Below the pieces are notes generated by a model. It searched no databases. It saw nothing but the letters and a program-made list of their open reading frames with translations, and was not told the DNA's origin. The position numbers were made by a program, and so were the translations under genes. Of a stretch of DNA of 64,000 nucleotides, positions 51,628 through 61,305 are shown one piece after another; the stretch's first letter is position 1, and each line of letters begins with the position of its first letter. The stretch is taken from the NCBI RefSeq assembly GCF_000703165.1, contig NZ_JNLQ01000002.1, positions 2,914,001 through 2,978,000 of the forward strand. Direction: 5' to 3'. Source of the DNA: Butyrivibrio sp. AE3004. GTDB lineage: Bacteria > Bacillota > Clostridia > Lachnospirales > Lachnospiraceae.

Positions 51628-52455
51628 TTATCTCTTAAGCTGGTTTGCAGTCTGCATCATTTCATCAGTGGTAGTAATTGCCGTTGAATTCATCTCATAA
51701 GCTCTCTGAGCAACAATCAGATTTACCATCTCTGTTGCAACATTAACATTTGAACCTTCAAGATATCCCTGAACCACCTGGCTTCTTCTGATTCCTGGTG
51801 TAGTAGCTTCAGGAAGTGGATCTCCGCTTGCCATGGTTGCCATAAAGCTTGTGTCACCGATTCTCTCAAGGCCTTCTGCATTTCTAAACTGGAAAAGTGC
51901 TATTGTTCCGATATCCTGTCTATCCTGGTTCGCATCAAGGTAGTAAAGATTACCCTCAGCATCACAGGTAATATCCGAAGCCTTTACAGTTACATCATTA
52001 ACTACAAGAGGGCCACCATCCACACCTAGTACCGGATTACCCTCTGACGTTGTAAGTTCAAGGGTATTTGCTTCCGTTAGAGCCCAAACAAAATTACCAT
52101 TTCTTGTAAATCTGATATTGTTTGCATTAAGATCCTGCGCATCCGTTGAATATGCAAAAAATCCGTCTCCCTGAATAGCAAATGCAGAGCTTGAATCATT
52201 ATCCTGAAGATTTCCCTGCGTAAAGAAAGAATTGATGGACGATACCCTGACACCGAGTCCAACATCCGAATTAACAGGCGAGCCTGTTGTCTGAACCGTT
52301 TTGGTCTTAAGCTCCTGATACAATAAGGACTTAAATTTTGCACTTTGTGCTTTATAGCCTGCCGAATTGACATTAGCCAGATTATTTGCAATGGTATCTA
52401 CATTTGTCTGTTGAGCATTCATTCCCGATGCTGCTGTCCATAAGCTTCTTACCAT
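51628..52455 (-). CDS. flgG: Flagellar basal-body rod protein FlgG-type
   Basis: A 275-residue rod protein. The N-terminal MVRSLWTAASGMNAQQTNVDTIANNLANVNSAGYK is the flagellar rod/hook signature with the FlgG-type SLWTAASGM; FAIQGDGFFAY and TRNGNF mark the central domain. The C-terminus GYLEGSNVNVATEMVNLIVAQRAYEMNSTAI is the conserved export/assembly helix. It builds the distal rod. In Bacillus the pair flhO-flhP follows mbl, as here. FlhP is an alternative name. Confidence 0.92.
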   Translation of the reverse strand: MVRSLWTAASGMNAQQTNVDTIANNLANVNSAGYKAQSAKFKSLLYQELKTKTVQTTGSPVNSDVGLGVRVSSINSFFTQGNLQDNDSSSAFAIQGDGFFAYSTDAQDLNANNIRFTRNGNFVWALTEANTLELTTSEGNPVLGVDGGPLVVNDVTVKASDITCDAEGNLYYLDANQDRQDIGTIALFQFRNAEGLERIGDTSFMATMASGDPLPEATTPGIRRSQVVQGYLEGSNVNVATEMVNLIVAQRAYEMNSTAITTTDEMMQTANQLKR

Positions 52456-52532
52456 ATAATACCTCCTAGCGAGTCATGACTATACTTCGCCAATTAATAT
52501 ATCGGCTCGTCACGCTATAAGTTTAACAGTCT

Positions 52533-53393
52533 TTACTGAATTCTTCCGAGCTGATTTACTGCTATATCTATAGTATCATCTTCAGCCTGCATTACTTTGG
52601 AATTTGTTTCGTAATTCCTCTGAATTGAAATAATATTCACCATTTCGTCAACAACACTTATATTTGAAGATTCCAAATATCCCTGATTAACAGTTGCATT
52701 TGCCTCAGCTGCAGTTGTTGAAATAACCTGAGCACCGCCTTCACCGATTATAAATGCATTATCCTGATATCTCTGTAAAAACTGAGGATTATCAAATCGC
52801 GCAACCTGTATTGTAGAAACCACATTAAAATTCTGAACTATTGTGCCGTCCTGATTTATGGTGGCGTCCATTGTTGGATCTAATTGAATGGGATTATTAT
52901 TGACATCCAGGACATTATTACCCTCGCTGGTCACAAGATATCCATCCAGCGTCAGGGTAAAATTACCGTCTCTGGTATATTTGATAAGCTGCCCACCGCC
53001 ATCCGGATCATCGGATGCGAACGATGTAGCAAAAAATGCATTTCCACCTGCACTCATATTGTCGTTGACTGAATCATCATCGACATCAGGAAGCCCATTG
53101 TTAAGGGCAAGATCATAAGTCTGCCCTGTTTGCCTCAGTGCTCCCTGTTCAAAATTAGTATATGTTCCGGCCAGTTTGACCCCCGGATTCATAAGTCCAA
53201 GTCTCCTGGCAGTCCAAGGCGCATCGGAATAATCCTTAATCTTCAATGCAAGAAGATCACGGAATGACTGACTAACCGAACGTTCCTCTTTAAAGCCCGT
53301 AGAATTCACATTTGCGAGATTGTTAGTCTCGATATCCATGCGTTTCTGTTCGTTTACCATACCTGTGTAGGCAGTGTACAGACCTTTTACCAT
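52533..53393 (-). CDS. Flagellar rod protein, FlgF/FlhO-type
   Basis: A 286-residue rod/hook family protein: KGLYTAYTGMVNEQKRMDIETNNLANVNSTGFK at the start, a central domain with DLALNNGLPDV and FTLTLDGYLVTSEGN, and VDEMVNIISIQRNYETNSKVMQAEDD at the end. The order after mbl and before the FlgG-type gene corresponds to Bacillus flhO. The central segment (residues about 95-125) is unusually Asp/Asn-rich. It forms part of the proximal rod; FlgF versus FlhO cannot be settled by eye. Confidence 0.88.
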   Translation of the reverse strand: MVKGLYTAYTGMVNEQKRMDIETNNLANVNSTGFKEERSVSQSFRDLLALKIKDYSDAPWTARRLGLMNPGVKLAGTYTNFEQGALRQTGQTYDLALNNGLPDVDDDSVNDNMSAGGNAFFATSFASDDPDGGGQLIKYTRDGNFTLTLDGYLVTSEGNNVLDVNNNPIQLDPTMDATINQDGTIVQNFNVVSTIQVARFDNPQFLQRYQDNAFIIGEGGAQVISTTAAEANATVNQGYLESSNISVVDEMVNIISIQRNYETNSKVMQAEDDTIDIAVNQLGRIQ

Positions 53394-53447
53394 ATACTAT
53401 CCCCTATATACTTTATTGTTTTAGCAATGTTTATAAGGAAGTCATGC

Positions 53448-53467
53448 TCCCGCACTCATCTGCGGGA
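53448..53467 (-). promoter_or_regulatory. Hairpin between mbl and the rod genes
   Basis: TCCCGCA (53448-53454) pairs perfectly with TGCGGGA (53461-53467), loop of 6, in the 115-base gap 53394-53508. There is no T-run after it, so it may be an mRNA-processing or stabilising structure rather than a terminator. An ACCGG...CCGGT pair lies next to it. Confidence 0.4.
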
Positions 53468-53508
53468 ACAAAGTGTACACCGGACAAAATACACACCGGT
53501 TAAATACT

Positions 53509-54501
53509 TTATACCTCGCGATATCCTGCAAGAAATTCAACATATCTTCCTGTTCCTATAGCCACAGCAGTCATAGGATCCTCAGCTGTAACAGTATTGA
53601 TACCTGTCTTGGATGCAATAAGATCATCAAGTCCGCGGAGAAGACTGCCGCCACCTGTAAGTACAATACCTCTGTCAGCAATATCAGCTGCGAGTTCCGG
53701 AGGTGTTTTCTCCAAAACGCCGTGAATTGCTTCAACAATCTGTGCTGTAGTTTCTCTCAAAGCTTCTTCTGTCTCCTCGGAAGACACCTTTACAGTTTTG
53801 GGAAGACCTGTTACGAGGTTACGTCCTCTTACATCCATATAATCAGCTTCTGCTCTTGGATATGCTGCACCAATCTTAATCTTTATATCTTCGGCAGTTC
53901 TCTCACCGATAAGAAGATTATGCTTTTTACGCATATATCTGACTATAGCTTCATCAAAATCATCACCGGCAATCTTAACCGATGTGCTGACAACTGTTCC
54001 GCCAAGTGAAATAACGGCAATATCTGATGTACCACCACCTATATCAACTATCATGTTTCCACATGGCTTTGTAATATCTATACCTGCTCCTATTGCTGCG
54101 GCGATGGGTTCTTCTATAATACGAACATCTCTGGCACCTGCCATAAGAGTAGCGTCTTCAACAGCCTTACGCTCAACCTCTGTTACTCCGCTGGGTACAC
54201 ATACCGCTATGAGAGGCTTACGGAAAGTCCTGTGACCTATAGCCTTTGTGATGAAGTATTTCATCATCTGCTCTGTTACTTTGTAATCCGAAATAACACC
54301 CTGTCTAAGCGGTCTTACAGCAACAATATTGCCGGGTGTACGGCCAAGCATTAATCTCGCATCTTCACCGATTGCCTTGATCTTCTCAGTATCTCTGTCA
54401 TATGCCACAACAGAGGGTTCCTTCAAAACTACACCCTTACCGCGGATGTAAACCAGGATGCTGGCTGTACCTAAGTCAATTCCGATATCTGTATACTGCA
54501 T
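53509..54501 (-). CDS. mbl: MreB/Mbl-type actin homologue
   Basis: A 330-residue shape-determining protein from ATG 54501 (a longer frame adds 14 residues without support). TDIGIDLGTASILVY is the phosphate-1 loop, MIVDIGGGTSDIAVISLGG phosphate-2, and IVLTGGGSLLRGLDDLI the adenosine loop. The insert PSGVTEVERKAVEDA and EEPIAAAIGAG are MreB-typical. It forms filaments that guide side-wall synthesis. Placement before two flagellar rod genes matches the Bacillus mbl-flhO-flhP order, so I prefer Mbl over MreB; mreC and mreD are absent here. Confidence 0.92.
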   Translation of the reverse strand: MQYTDIGIDLGTASILVYIRGKGVVLKEPSVVAYDRDTEKIKAIGEDARLMLGRTPGNIVAVRPLRQGVISDYKVTEQMMKYFITKAIGHRTFRKPLIAVCVPSGVTEVERKAVEDATLMAGARDVRIIEEPIAAAIGAGIDITKPCGNMIVDIGGGTSDIAVISLGGTVVSTSVKIAGDDFDEAIVRYMRKKHNLLIGERTAEDIKIKIGAAYPRAEADYMDVRGRNLVTGLPKTVKVSSEETEEALRETTAQIVEAIHGVLEKTPPELAADIADRGIVLTGGGSLLRGLDDLIASKTGINTVTAEDPMTAVAIGTGRYVEFLAGYREV

Positions 54502-54584
54502 GAAATCTATTACCCCTTTCTGGAAATAAGGCTCAGAGCGCATAGTCGCTCACATTAACTATTAAACGTTATAATTCATTAAGC

Positions 54585-54590
54585 ATTATA
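54585..54590 (-). promoter_or_regulatory. TATAAT -10 box upstream of mbl; AT-rich 205-base gap
   Basis: The gap 54502-54706 is the longest gene-free stretch, very AT-rich. A perfect TATAAT is read on the minus strand at 54585-54590, preceded at 17 bases by TTTTAA. A TTTTTTGCAAAAAA palindrome lies at the uvrA end. No hairpin terminator with a GC stem follows uvrA, so read-through into mbl is possible. Confidence 0.45.
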
Positions 54591-54706
54591 AACCAATAGG
54601 GCAATATTTAAAACATCAAATCACAATTTTTTAATTTCCAATATTCTAGTCTTTATCAATATCGTCATAACTTTATAAAAACTTTATACTTTTTTGCAAA
54701 AAATTT

Positions 54707-57604
54707 TTATTTTTTCTCCAGCATCTTTTTGATGTATGCACCGGTATAGGATTCCTTACACTTAGCCACCTGTTCCGGCGTGCCCTGCACAACAACGGTA
54801 CCTCCTCCGGAGCCGCCCTCAGGTCCCATATCTATTATATAGTCACCTGTTTTTATAACATCCAGATTATGCTCAATAACTATAACCGTATTCCCTGTCT
54901 CTACCAACTCGTGTAATATTTTTACAAGTTTTTGTACATCCGCAAAATGAAGACCTGTCGTGGGTTCATCAAGTATATAGATGGTTTTTCCTGTACTTAC
55001 CCTTGAAAGTTCGGTAGCAAGTTTTATTCTCTGTGCTTCACCACCTGACAATTCCGTTGAGGGTTGCCCCAGCTTAACATAACCAAGCCCCACGTCATAT
55101 AACGTCTTAATCTTTCTCTTTATTGTTTTTATATTCTCAAAGAAAGGAAGAGCTTCTTCCACAGTCATATCGAGTACATCATATATGTTCTTGCCCTTGT
55201 AGCGAACCTCCAGCGTCTCTCTGTTGTAGCGCTTTCCACCGCATACTTCACAGGGAACATATACGTCGGGAAGAAAATGCATTTCTATTTTTATAATACC
55301 GTCTCCGCCGCAGGCTTCACATCTTCCTCCTTTAACATTGAATGAGAACCTTCCCTTTTTATATCCTCTTGTCTTGGCATCCGGCGTTCCTGCAAACAGA
55401 TCCCTGATCATATCAAAAACACCTGTATAAGTAGCAGGATTTGACCTCGGTGTCCGTCCTATAGGTGACTGATCTATGGCAATTACTTTATCGAGCTGTT
55501 CAATCCCTTCTATCCCTTTATGCTTTCCCGGAATACATCTTGCTCTGTTTAAGTCTCTCTCCAAATGTTTGTATAATATTTCGTTTACAAGAGAGCTTTT
55601 TCCCGATCCTGACACTCCGGTGACTATAGTGAGCACACCTAAAGGAAATTTAACGTCAATATTTTTAAGGTTGTTTTCTTCAGCACCCTTTACTTTAATC
55701 CATCCGGTCGGCTTTCTTCTGTGGTCGGGTACTTCTATTTTTAGCTTCCCGGAAAGATACTGTCCCGTTACGGATTCTTCTACTTTCATTATTTCCTCGG
55801 CAGTCCCGGCCGCAACTATCTCACCTCCATGAGAACCGGCTCCCGGTCCGACATCCACAATGTAATCCGCCGCACGCATGGTATCTTCATCATGTTCAAC
55901 CACAATCAGTGTATTGCCTAAATCTCTGAGATTCTTAAGCGTATTGAGAAGCTTATCATTGTCTCTCTGATGAAGTCCGATACTTGGCTCATCAAGGATA
56001 TAGCACACACCGCAAAGGCCTGACCCAATCTGTGTCGCAAGTCTTATACGCTGCGCCTCTCCTCCTGATAAAGTTCCCGTTGCTCTTGAAAGCGAGAGGT
56101 AATCCAGTCCCACATCTATCAGGAATCCGACTCTTGCTCTGATTTCCTTTAATACCTGTGCTCCAATCAGTTCCTGTTGCTTGGTTAGTTTTAATCCCTC
56201 CAGATATTCATGAAGTTCACCTATGGAAAATGAAGTAATTTCATAAATATTTTTGTCATCTATGGTTACTGCAAGGGAATCCGCCTTGAGTCTCTGTCCT
56301 TTACATGCAGGGCAAGGCGTGATTCTCATATACTGTTCATATTCTGCTTTCTGATTTTCCGAATATGTCTCTCTATATCTCTGCTCTACATTCTTTATAA
56401 GTCCGTCAAATTTAATAGGGTAGCGTCCCTCACCGCGCTGACCGGTATACGCAACCGTAACTTCCCTGTCAGCTCCATGAACCAACATATTTCTCACTTT
56501 AGGTGACAACTTCTCAAAAGGTGTGTCCAGATCGAATTTGTATTCTTTCGCAAGTGCCCTCAGAACAGCATTGGTAAAGCTCCCCTCCTTACTTGAAGAC
56601 TGCCATCCCATCACCTGAAAACATCCTTCATTTATAGAAAGCGTTTTATCGGGAATCATCAGCTCCTCATCAAATTCCATTTTATATCCCAGTCCCGTAC
56701 ACTCAGGGCACGCTCCGAATGGATTATTAAACGAAAAGCTTCTTGGTTCTATTTCCGAAATGCTAATACCACAGTCAGGACACGCAAAACTCTGGCTGAA
56801 GTTCATGGGTTTTCCATCAATTACATCAACAGTAAGAAGACCCTCTGCAAGATTAAGTGCGCTTTCGATTGAATCCGTAAGTCTTCCCCTAAGTTCGTCC
56901 GGTTCATCACGAATCACAAGCCTGTCCACAATTATCTCAATATTATGCTTTATATTTTTATCCAGTTTTATTTCTTCAGAGAGATCATACTGGCTGTCAT
57001 CAATCCTTACACGCACATAACCGGCTCGTCTTGCCCTGTCGAGAACTTTGGCATGTTCACCCTTCCTCCCGCGAACTACAGGAGCAAGTATCTGAAATCT
57101 GGTACCTGACGGAAGAGACAATATCTGATCTGCCATCTCATCAACGCTCTGCCTGCGTATTTCTCTTCCACAATTAGGACAATGGGGTATACCAATTCTC
57201 GCATATAACAATCTGAAATGATCATATATCTCAGTAACAGTTCCAACAGTGGATCTCGGATTCCTGTTAGTGGATTTCTGATCTATTGATATCGTAGGTG
57301 AAAGTCCCTCAATTTTCTCAACATCCGGTTTATCCATCTGACCAAGGAACATTCTTGCATAGGATGACAGAGATTCCATGTATCTGCGCTGTCCTTCAGC
57401 AAAAATGGTATCAAATGCAAGAGATGATTTACCCGAGCCCGAAAGTCCCGTAAAAACAGTCAGTGTATTTCTTGGTATTTTCACCTTAACATGCTTCAGA
57501 TTATGCTCATTTGCACCCCGCACACGAATATAATCGTGTATATCATCTGAAAGGATGCGCTTTGCAGTGGTGTTCTCCTTTGTCATATGTGTATTATCAG
57601 TCAT
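54707..57604 (-). CDS. uvrA: Excinuclease ABC subunit A
   Basis: A 965-residue double ABC ATPase for damage recognition in nucleotide excision repair. Start is ATG 57604, with GGAGG 8 bases upstream inside the uvrB end. [15 protein letters not shown] opens the first domain; Walker A motifs are [14 protein letters not shown] and [14 protein letters not shown]; signatures LSGGEAQRI occur twice. Zinc sites include [13 protein letters not shown]...CPECTG and CEACGGDG...CEVCGGKR. Length is normal (about 940-960) with a short extra N-terminus. One base separates it from uvrB. Confidence 0.98.
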   Translation of the reverse strand: MTDNTHMTKENTTAKRILSDDIHDYIRVRGANEHNLKHVKVKIPRNTLTVFTGLSGSGKSSLAFDTIFAEGQRRYMESLSSYARMFLGQMDKPDVEKIEGLSPTISIDQKSTNRNPRSTVGTVTEIYDHFRLLYARIGIPHCPNCGREIRRQSVDEMADQILSLPSGTRFQILAPVVRGRKGEHAKVLDRARRAGYVRVRIDDSQYDLSEEIKLDKNIKHNIEIIVDRLVIRDEPDELRGRLTDSIESALNLAEGLLTVDVIDGKPMNFSQSFACPDCGISISEIEPRSFSFNNPFGACPECTGLGYKMEFDEELMIPDKTLSINEGCFQVMGWQSSSKEGSFTNAVLRALAKEYKFDLDTPFEKLSPKVRNMLVHGADREVTVAYTGQRGEGRYPIKFDGLIKNVEQRYRETYSENQKAEYEQYMRITPCPACKGQRLKADSLAVTIDDKNIYEITSFSIGELHEYLEGLKLTKQQELIGAQVLKEIRARVGFLIDVGLDYLSLSRATGTLSGGEAQRIRLATQIGSGLCGVCYILDEPSIGLHQRDNDKLLNTLKNLRDLGNTLIVVEHDEDTMRAADYIVDVGPGAGSHGGEIVAAGTAEEIMKVEESVTGQYLSGKLKIEVPDHRRKPTGWIKVKGAEENNLKNIDVKFPLGVLTIVTGVSGSGKSSLVNEILYKHLERDLNRARCIPGKHKGIEGIEQLDKVIAIDQSPIGRTPRSNPATYTGVFDMIRDLFAGTPDAKTRGYKKGRFSFNVKGGRCEACGGDGIIKIEMHFLPDVYVPCEVCGGKRYNRETLEVRYKGKNIYDVLDMTVEEALPFFENIKTIKRKIKTLYDVGLGYVKLGQPSTELSGGEAQRIKLATELSRVSTGKTIYILDEPTTGLHFADVQKLVKILHELVETGNTVIVIEHNLDVIKTGDYIIDMGPEGGSGGGTVVVQGTPEQVAKCKESYTGAYIKKMLEKK

Positions 57605-57605
57605 A

Positions 57606-59600
57606 TTATTTTCCTCCGGTAACTTCAAGCAGATGTTTTTTCAGATCAATCATCTGATCTCTCAGCATGGCAGCTGTCTCGAAATCAAGCTCTGCAGCAG
57701 CTTTCTTCATACGCTTTTCAACATCTTTTATGACTTTCTCCAGTTCCTTCTTATCCATAGATTCAGGATCTTTCTCGAACTGAACTTCCTGCTTCGCAAC
57801 TGCCTTGGTAACGCTGATAAGGTCCCTGACTGCCTTTCTTATTGTCTGTGGAGTAATTCCGTGTTCTTCATTATAAGCCTGTTGGATTTTTCTTCTTCGT
57901 TCCGTGATCTCAATTGCATTCTTCATCGAATCCGTCATGTTATCAGCATACATGATAACCCGTCCGTCAGCATTTCTGGCAGCTCGGCCTATAGTCTGAA
58001 TAAGTGATGTTTCAGAGCGGAGAAAACCTTCCTTATCCGCATCGATTATTGCTACAAGCGCTATTTCCGGAATATCAAGCCCCTCTCTTAAGAGGTTGAT
58101 TCCCACCAGTACATCAAAAACATCAAGTCGCATATCGCGTATTATCTGTGCCCGCTCAAGCGTATCTATGTCAGAGTGCATGTATTTGACCCTTATACCT
58201 GTTTCCGCCAGATATTCCGTAAGATCCTCTGCCATCTTTTTGGTAAGAGTAGTGATAAGGACTTTATTCTTTTTATCCGTTTCCTTATTGATCTCAGTTA
58301 TAAGATCATCAATCTGACCTTCAACAGGTCTTACCGATATTTCAGGATCAAGAAGCCCTGTAGGTCTTATGATCTGTTCCGCACGTAAAAGTTCATGTTC
58401 AGCCTCATAAGGTCCCGGCGTTGCCGAACAGAAAAGCATCTGATCAATATGTGTTTCAAATTCCTCAAAATTAAGTGGTCTGTTATCCAGCGCTGAAGGA
58501 AGTCTGAACCCATAATCCACAAGTGTTGTCTTACGTGATCTGTCACCGTGATACATGGCTCCTATCTGCGGGATAGTCATATGCGACTCATCAACGATTA
58601 TAAGAAATTCACCGTCAAAGAAGTCCATAAGCGTAAGTGGGGGCTCACCCGGTTTAGCGAAATTCAGATGTCTTGAATAATTTTCTATTCCCGAGCAAAA
58701 ACCTGTCTCACGCATCATCTCTATGTCGAAATTCGTACGTTCGGCAATTCTCTGAGCTTCGATGAGCTTGTCCTCGCTCTTAAAGAACTTCACCTGTTCA
58801 TCAAGCTCCGCCTCAATATTCTGACATGCCAGGTTTATTTTTTCCTGAGGAACAACGTAATGCGATGCAGGATAGATCATCACATGGGTAAGTTCGTTCC
58901 TGATAGTTCCCGTAACAGGTTCCACCTCACATATTCTGTCGATTTCATCTCCGAAGAGCTCTATCCGAATCAGGTAATCATCCGCCTGTGCAGGGAATAT
59001 TTCGATAGTATCCCCTCTTACACGGAAATTACATCTGTTTATATCAAGATCATTTCTCGTATACTGGATGGCAACCAGGTCCTTAAGTATCTGGTCTCTG
59101 CTCCTCTCCATTCCGGGACGCAGTGATATTGACATCCCCTTAAATTCATCGGGACTTCCCAGACCATAAATACACGACACACTGGCAACAACAATTACAT
59201 CTCTTCTCTCTGTAAGAGATGCCGTTGCTGAGAGTCTAAGCTTATCAATTTCATCATTTATAGCCGAATCTTTGGCAATATATGTATCCGTCTGAGGTAC
59301 ATAGGCTTCAGGCTGATAATAATCATAGTAAGACACGAAGTACTCTACCGCATTATTAGGAAAAAACTCCTTAAACTCGCCGTAGAGCTGCCCGGCAAGG
59401 GTTTTATTATGGCTTATTACAAGCGTCGGTTTATTTAATGCCTGAATAACATTCGCCATGGCAAATGTTTTACCGGATCCCGTAACACCCTGCAGTGTTT
59501 CAAACTGATTACCATTCTTAAATCCGTTAACCAGCGCCTCTATTGCCTGCGGTTGATCTCCGGTTGGTTTGTATTCCGATTTTAGCTCAAAATGATCCAT
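57606..59600 (-). CDS. uvrB: Excinuclease ABC subunit B
   Basis: A 664-residue damage-verification helicase. ATG 59600 has AGAGG 7 bases upstream and gives the standard [20 protein letters not shown] start; the longer frame adds 15 residues over the promoter/operator. Walker A is [15 protein letters not shown], the beta-hairpin is [17 protein letters not shown], motif II is [12 protein letters not shown] and motif VI is QTIGRAARN. The last 40 residues ([29 protein letters not shown]) are the UVR domain that contacts UvrC. A promoter and a LexA-type box are directly upstream. Confidence 0.98.
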   Translation of the reverse strand: MDHFELKSEYKPTGDQPQAIEALVNGFKNGNQFETLQGVTGSGKTFAMANVIQALNKPTLVISHNKTLAGQLYGEFKEFFPNNAVEYFVSYYDYYQPEAYVPQTDTYIAKDSAINDEIDKLRLSATASLTERRDVIVVASVSCIYGLGSPDEFKGMSISLRPGMERSRDQILKDLVAIQYTRNDLDINRCNFRVRGDTIEIFPAQADDYLIRIELFGDEIDRICEVEPVTGTIRNELTHVMIYPASHYVVPQEKINLACQNIEAELDEQVKFFKSEDKLIEAQRIAERTNFDIEMMRETGFCSGIENYSRHLNFAKPGEPPLTLMDFFDGEFLIIVDESHMTIPQIGAMYHGDRSRKTTLVDYGFRLPSALDNRPLNFEEFETHIDQMLFCSATPGPYEAEHELLRAEQIIRPTGLLDPEISVRPVEGQIDDLITEINKETDKKNKVLITTLTKKMAEDLTEYLAETGIRVKYMHSDIDTLERAQIIRDMRLDVFDVLVGINLLREGLDIPEIALVAIIDADKEGFLRSETSLIQTIGRAARNADGRVIMYADNMTDSMKNAIEITERRRKIQQAYNEEHGITPQTIRKAVRDLISVTKAVAKQEVQFEKDPESMDKKELEKVIKDVEKRMKKAAAELDFETAAMLRDQMIDLKKHLLEVTGGK

Positions 59601-59622
59601 GCGATTACCTCTGTAATTGTTC

Positions 59623-59636
59623 CGAACATATTTTCG
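59623..59636. promoter_or_regulatory. lexA box: LexA (DinR-type) SOS box upstream of uvrBA
   Basis: Plus strand CGAACATATTTTCG; the ideal Firmicutes box is the palindrome CGAAC-ATAT-GTTCG, and only one arm base differs. It begins about 12 bases after the predicted -10, where a bound repressor would block transcription, and lies 23 bases before the uvrB ATG. uvrBA are classic SOS genes in Firmicutes. Confidence 0.75.
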
Positions 59637-59647
59637 GTGTATCATTT

Positions 59648-59676
59648 ATTCTAGCATATGCTTCATAAAAACTCAA
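59648..59676 (-). promoter_or_regulatory. Promoter of uvrBA
   Basis: On the minus strand TTGAGT (59671-59676) and TAGAAT (59648-59653) are spaced by 17 bases. The -35 lies inside the last codons of the kinase gene, so uvrB has its own start of transcription rather than relying on read-through. Confidence 0.7.
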
Positions 59677-60517
59677 TCGAATCACACGTCCTTACTATAT
59701 CAATGAAGACTCTCTCCTTTTTGCGGTCATTTCGGCTTTTCTGTCTCTTTTTAAATTTTGCGATAACTTTTTCGAGCCTACATTTTTTCCGTTGACTTGC
59801 AGAAATTTTCAGTATATCAATCCTAATATCGCCTACACAGGTGTACCTTTCGCTAATACTTGAAAAGCAGCATCTCTCACTGACCCTTAGCATATTCTCG
59901 TAAAAACCATCCGAAACCATAGTTTTGCCCATCAATTTGCTTATAGTCTTTCCAAGCTGAAAAATATCGGTTCTGAAATCCTCGATCAGGCCGCCATACT
60001 GTTCAGGTGCGGCATATCCTCTGGTCCCTGCCGTAGGTGCTTTATCTGTCCAATTGTCATCTTCTCTATATCCTCCAAGTAATCTCGAGGTTCCAAAATC
60101 GATCAGCCTTAGATTTCCATTTCTGTCAATCAAAATATTAGATGGCTTTATATCCCTATGTATCACAGGAGGATTAAGCCCATGAAGGTCAAACAGCATA
60201 TCACACATTTTTAAAAAGAGCTTTTTAAGCTCACTTTCCGTAAGATTACTCAGATCAATCGAATCAAGATTTCTTCCCTCAAGAAGTTCCATAAGTATTT
60301 CGCCCTTACCACCACTCAAAAATCGTGGTGAATATTTATATTTTTTCTCGGACAGGTACTTCAGAACTTTCTTTTCATTTTCAAACTGCAAAATACAGGC
60401 TTTATCTTTTTTTGCGATCTTTAATGCACATTCAGGCATCTCCCCGCCGTTGCAAAGCTTATATACATCGGCATTTCCTCCACTGCCTATTTTTGCTATA
60501 TTACTCATCTTACACAT
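59663..60517 (-). CDS. Hanks-type serine/threonine protein kinase, soluble
   Basis: A 284-residue kinase with no membrane helix or PASTA repeats, unlike PrkC. Glycine loop GSGGNADVY (11-19), ATP lysine Lys33 (CALKIAKK), catalytic HRD at 120-122 with Lys124 and Asn127 (VIHRDIKPSNIL), DFG at 140-142, and APE at 170-172; all catalytic residues are present. The C-terminal 60 residues are Lys/Arg-rich (KKRQKSRNDRKKER) and could bind nucleic acid or membrane. Its start overlaps the PP2C-like gene by 13 bases. Start may also be ATG 60508. Targets unknown. Confidence 0.9.
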   Translation of the reverse strand: MCKMSNIAKIGSGGNADVYKLCNGGEMPECALKIAKKDKACILQFENEKKVLKYLSEKKYKYSPRFLSGGKGEILMELLEGRNLDSIDLSNLTESELKKLFLKMCDMLFDLHGLNPPVIHRDIKPSNILIDRNGNLRLIDFGTSRLLGGYREDDNWTDKAPTAGTRGYAAPEQYGGLIEDFRTDIFQLGKTISKLMGKTMVSDGFYENMLRVSERCCFSSISERYTCVGDIRIDILKISASQRKKCRLEKVIAKFKKRQKSRNDRKKERVFIDIVRTCDSIEFL

Positions 60518-61140
60518 ACCGCAGCTGCTGTTACAGGTCTTCCTTCTCCTCTGCTCCAGAGGAGTTTTCGCAAATATTCTATGTTATTTTGCATAGCCTC
60601 TCCATCAACACACATCTGCGGACACAGTCTTTTATGAATATCCGTTTTCATCTGTCTTTCGAAAAAGGCACTGTTTGCAGCGATTAGTGTACTTCCTTCA
60701 GGAAGCCTCCCTTCCGAATAATAATAATCTCCTTTTTGCCCCTCGGTTAATGTAGGGACTATTTCCTCCGCACCAAGCCTTCCGACTCTCATTATCTTAT
60801 TATCACCGCGATTCATAACGTAATAGTTAATACCTTTCAGTACCAGCACTGTGATATCGGGATTCTTTCTTTTTAAAAAAATCCCCTTTCCTCTAAACTT
60901 CATAAAAAGTCTCTCAAACACTTTTTTCATATCGTTCATATCCACTTTATTCACAGCTTTTTCCGCTGTTCTTACGATTTTGTCACACAATTTTCCGTTC
61001 TTTTTGTCAGAGCTTAATACCATGATCACATAGTCCGAAGACTTATCGGCATGTATTCCCTTTATCATTAAGCCATCATTGTTCATTTCTTCTCCCGAAT
61101 CCCGAAGAGAAGCCGCACAATAATTCACAAATTTACACAT
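60505..61140 (-). CDS. Degenerate PP2C-like phosphatase, partner of the kinase
   Basis: A 211-residue protein of PP2C-like layout. GEEMNNDGLMI stands where active enzymes have R..NEDA, and VMNRGDNKIMRVG where they have VGDSRAYLIR. TLTEGQKG and LPEGSTLIAANSAFFE resemble the later lid and DGL strands. The metal-binding DGMGG motif is missing (VIMVLSSDKKNGK instead), so catalysis is doubtful. It is translated just before, and overlapping, the kinase gene, so a regulatory pseudophosphatase is a reasonable inference. Overall similarity is weak and based on spacing. Confidence 0.6.
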   Translation of the reverse strand: MCKFVNYCAASLRDSGEEMNNDGLMIKGIHADKSSDYVIMVLSSDKKNGKLCDKIVRTAEKAVNKVDMNDMKKVFERLFMKFRGKGIFLKRKNPDITVLVLKGINYYVMNRGDNKIMRVGRLGAEEIVPTLTEGQKGDYYYSEGRLPEGSTLIAANSAFFERQMKTDIHKRLCPQMCVDGEAMQNNIEYLRKLLWSRGEGRPVTAAAVCVR

Positions 61141-61218
61141 CCTTTCATTTTGTATTGTTTCAAATGGAAAAATGTATCCGAAGAATACGAATACAGGTCA
61201 GAAATAAAAACATAGTTG

Positions 61219-61247
61219 AATATATATCATTGTGACTGAATTGTAAA
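61219..61247 (-). promoter_or_regulatory. Promoter of the PP2C-like/kinase unit
   Basis: On the minus strand TTTACA (61242-61247) and TATATT (61219-61224) are spaced by exactly 17 bases, just after the strong terminator and about 80 bases before the ATG. The remaining leader (61141-61218) shows no other clear structure. Confidence 0.6.
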
Positions 61248-61248
61248 G

Positions 61249-61294
61249 AAAAAAATTTAAGCGCAAAGAAAACGATCTGATTTTCTTTGCGCTT
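61249..61294 (-). terminator. Strong intrinsic terminator of the ftsX/cwlO/ctp operon
   Basis: AAGCGCAAAGAAAA (61259-61272) and TTTTCTTTGCGCTT (61281-61294) form a perfect 14-bp stem with an 8-base loop. On the minus strand it is followed by a seven-T run. It lies 11 bases after the S41 protease stop. Confidence 0.94.
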
Positions 61295-61305
61295 TATTAT
61301 TTTTC

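Noticed and set aside
52456..52532. Regulatory hairpin between the two rod genes
   Set aside because: Only a 5-bp TAGCG/CGCTA pair across about 45 bases; too weak to report.
47230..54501. Flagellar sigma-28 promoters near the rod and yvyF-like genes
   Set aside because: I looked for TAAA-15-GCCGATAA in the gaps and found no convincing match.
54650..54706. Terminator after uvrA
   Set aside because: Only an A/T palindrome is present; no GC-containing stem, so I do not call a terminator.
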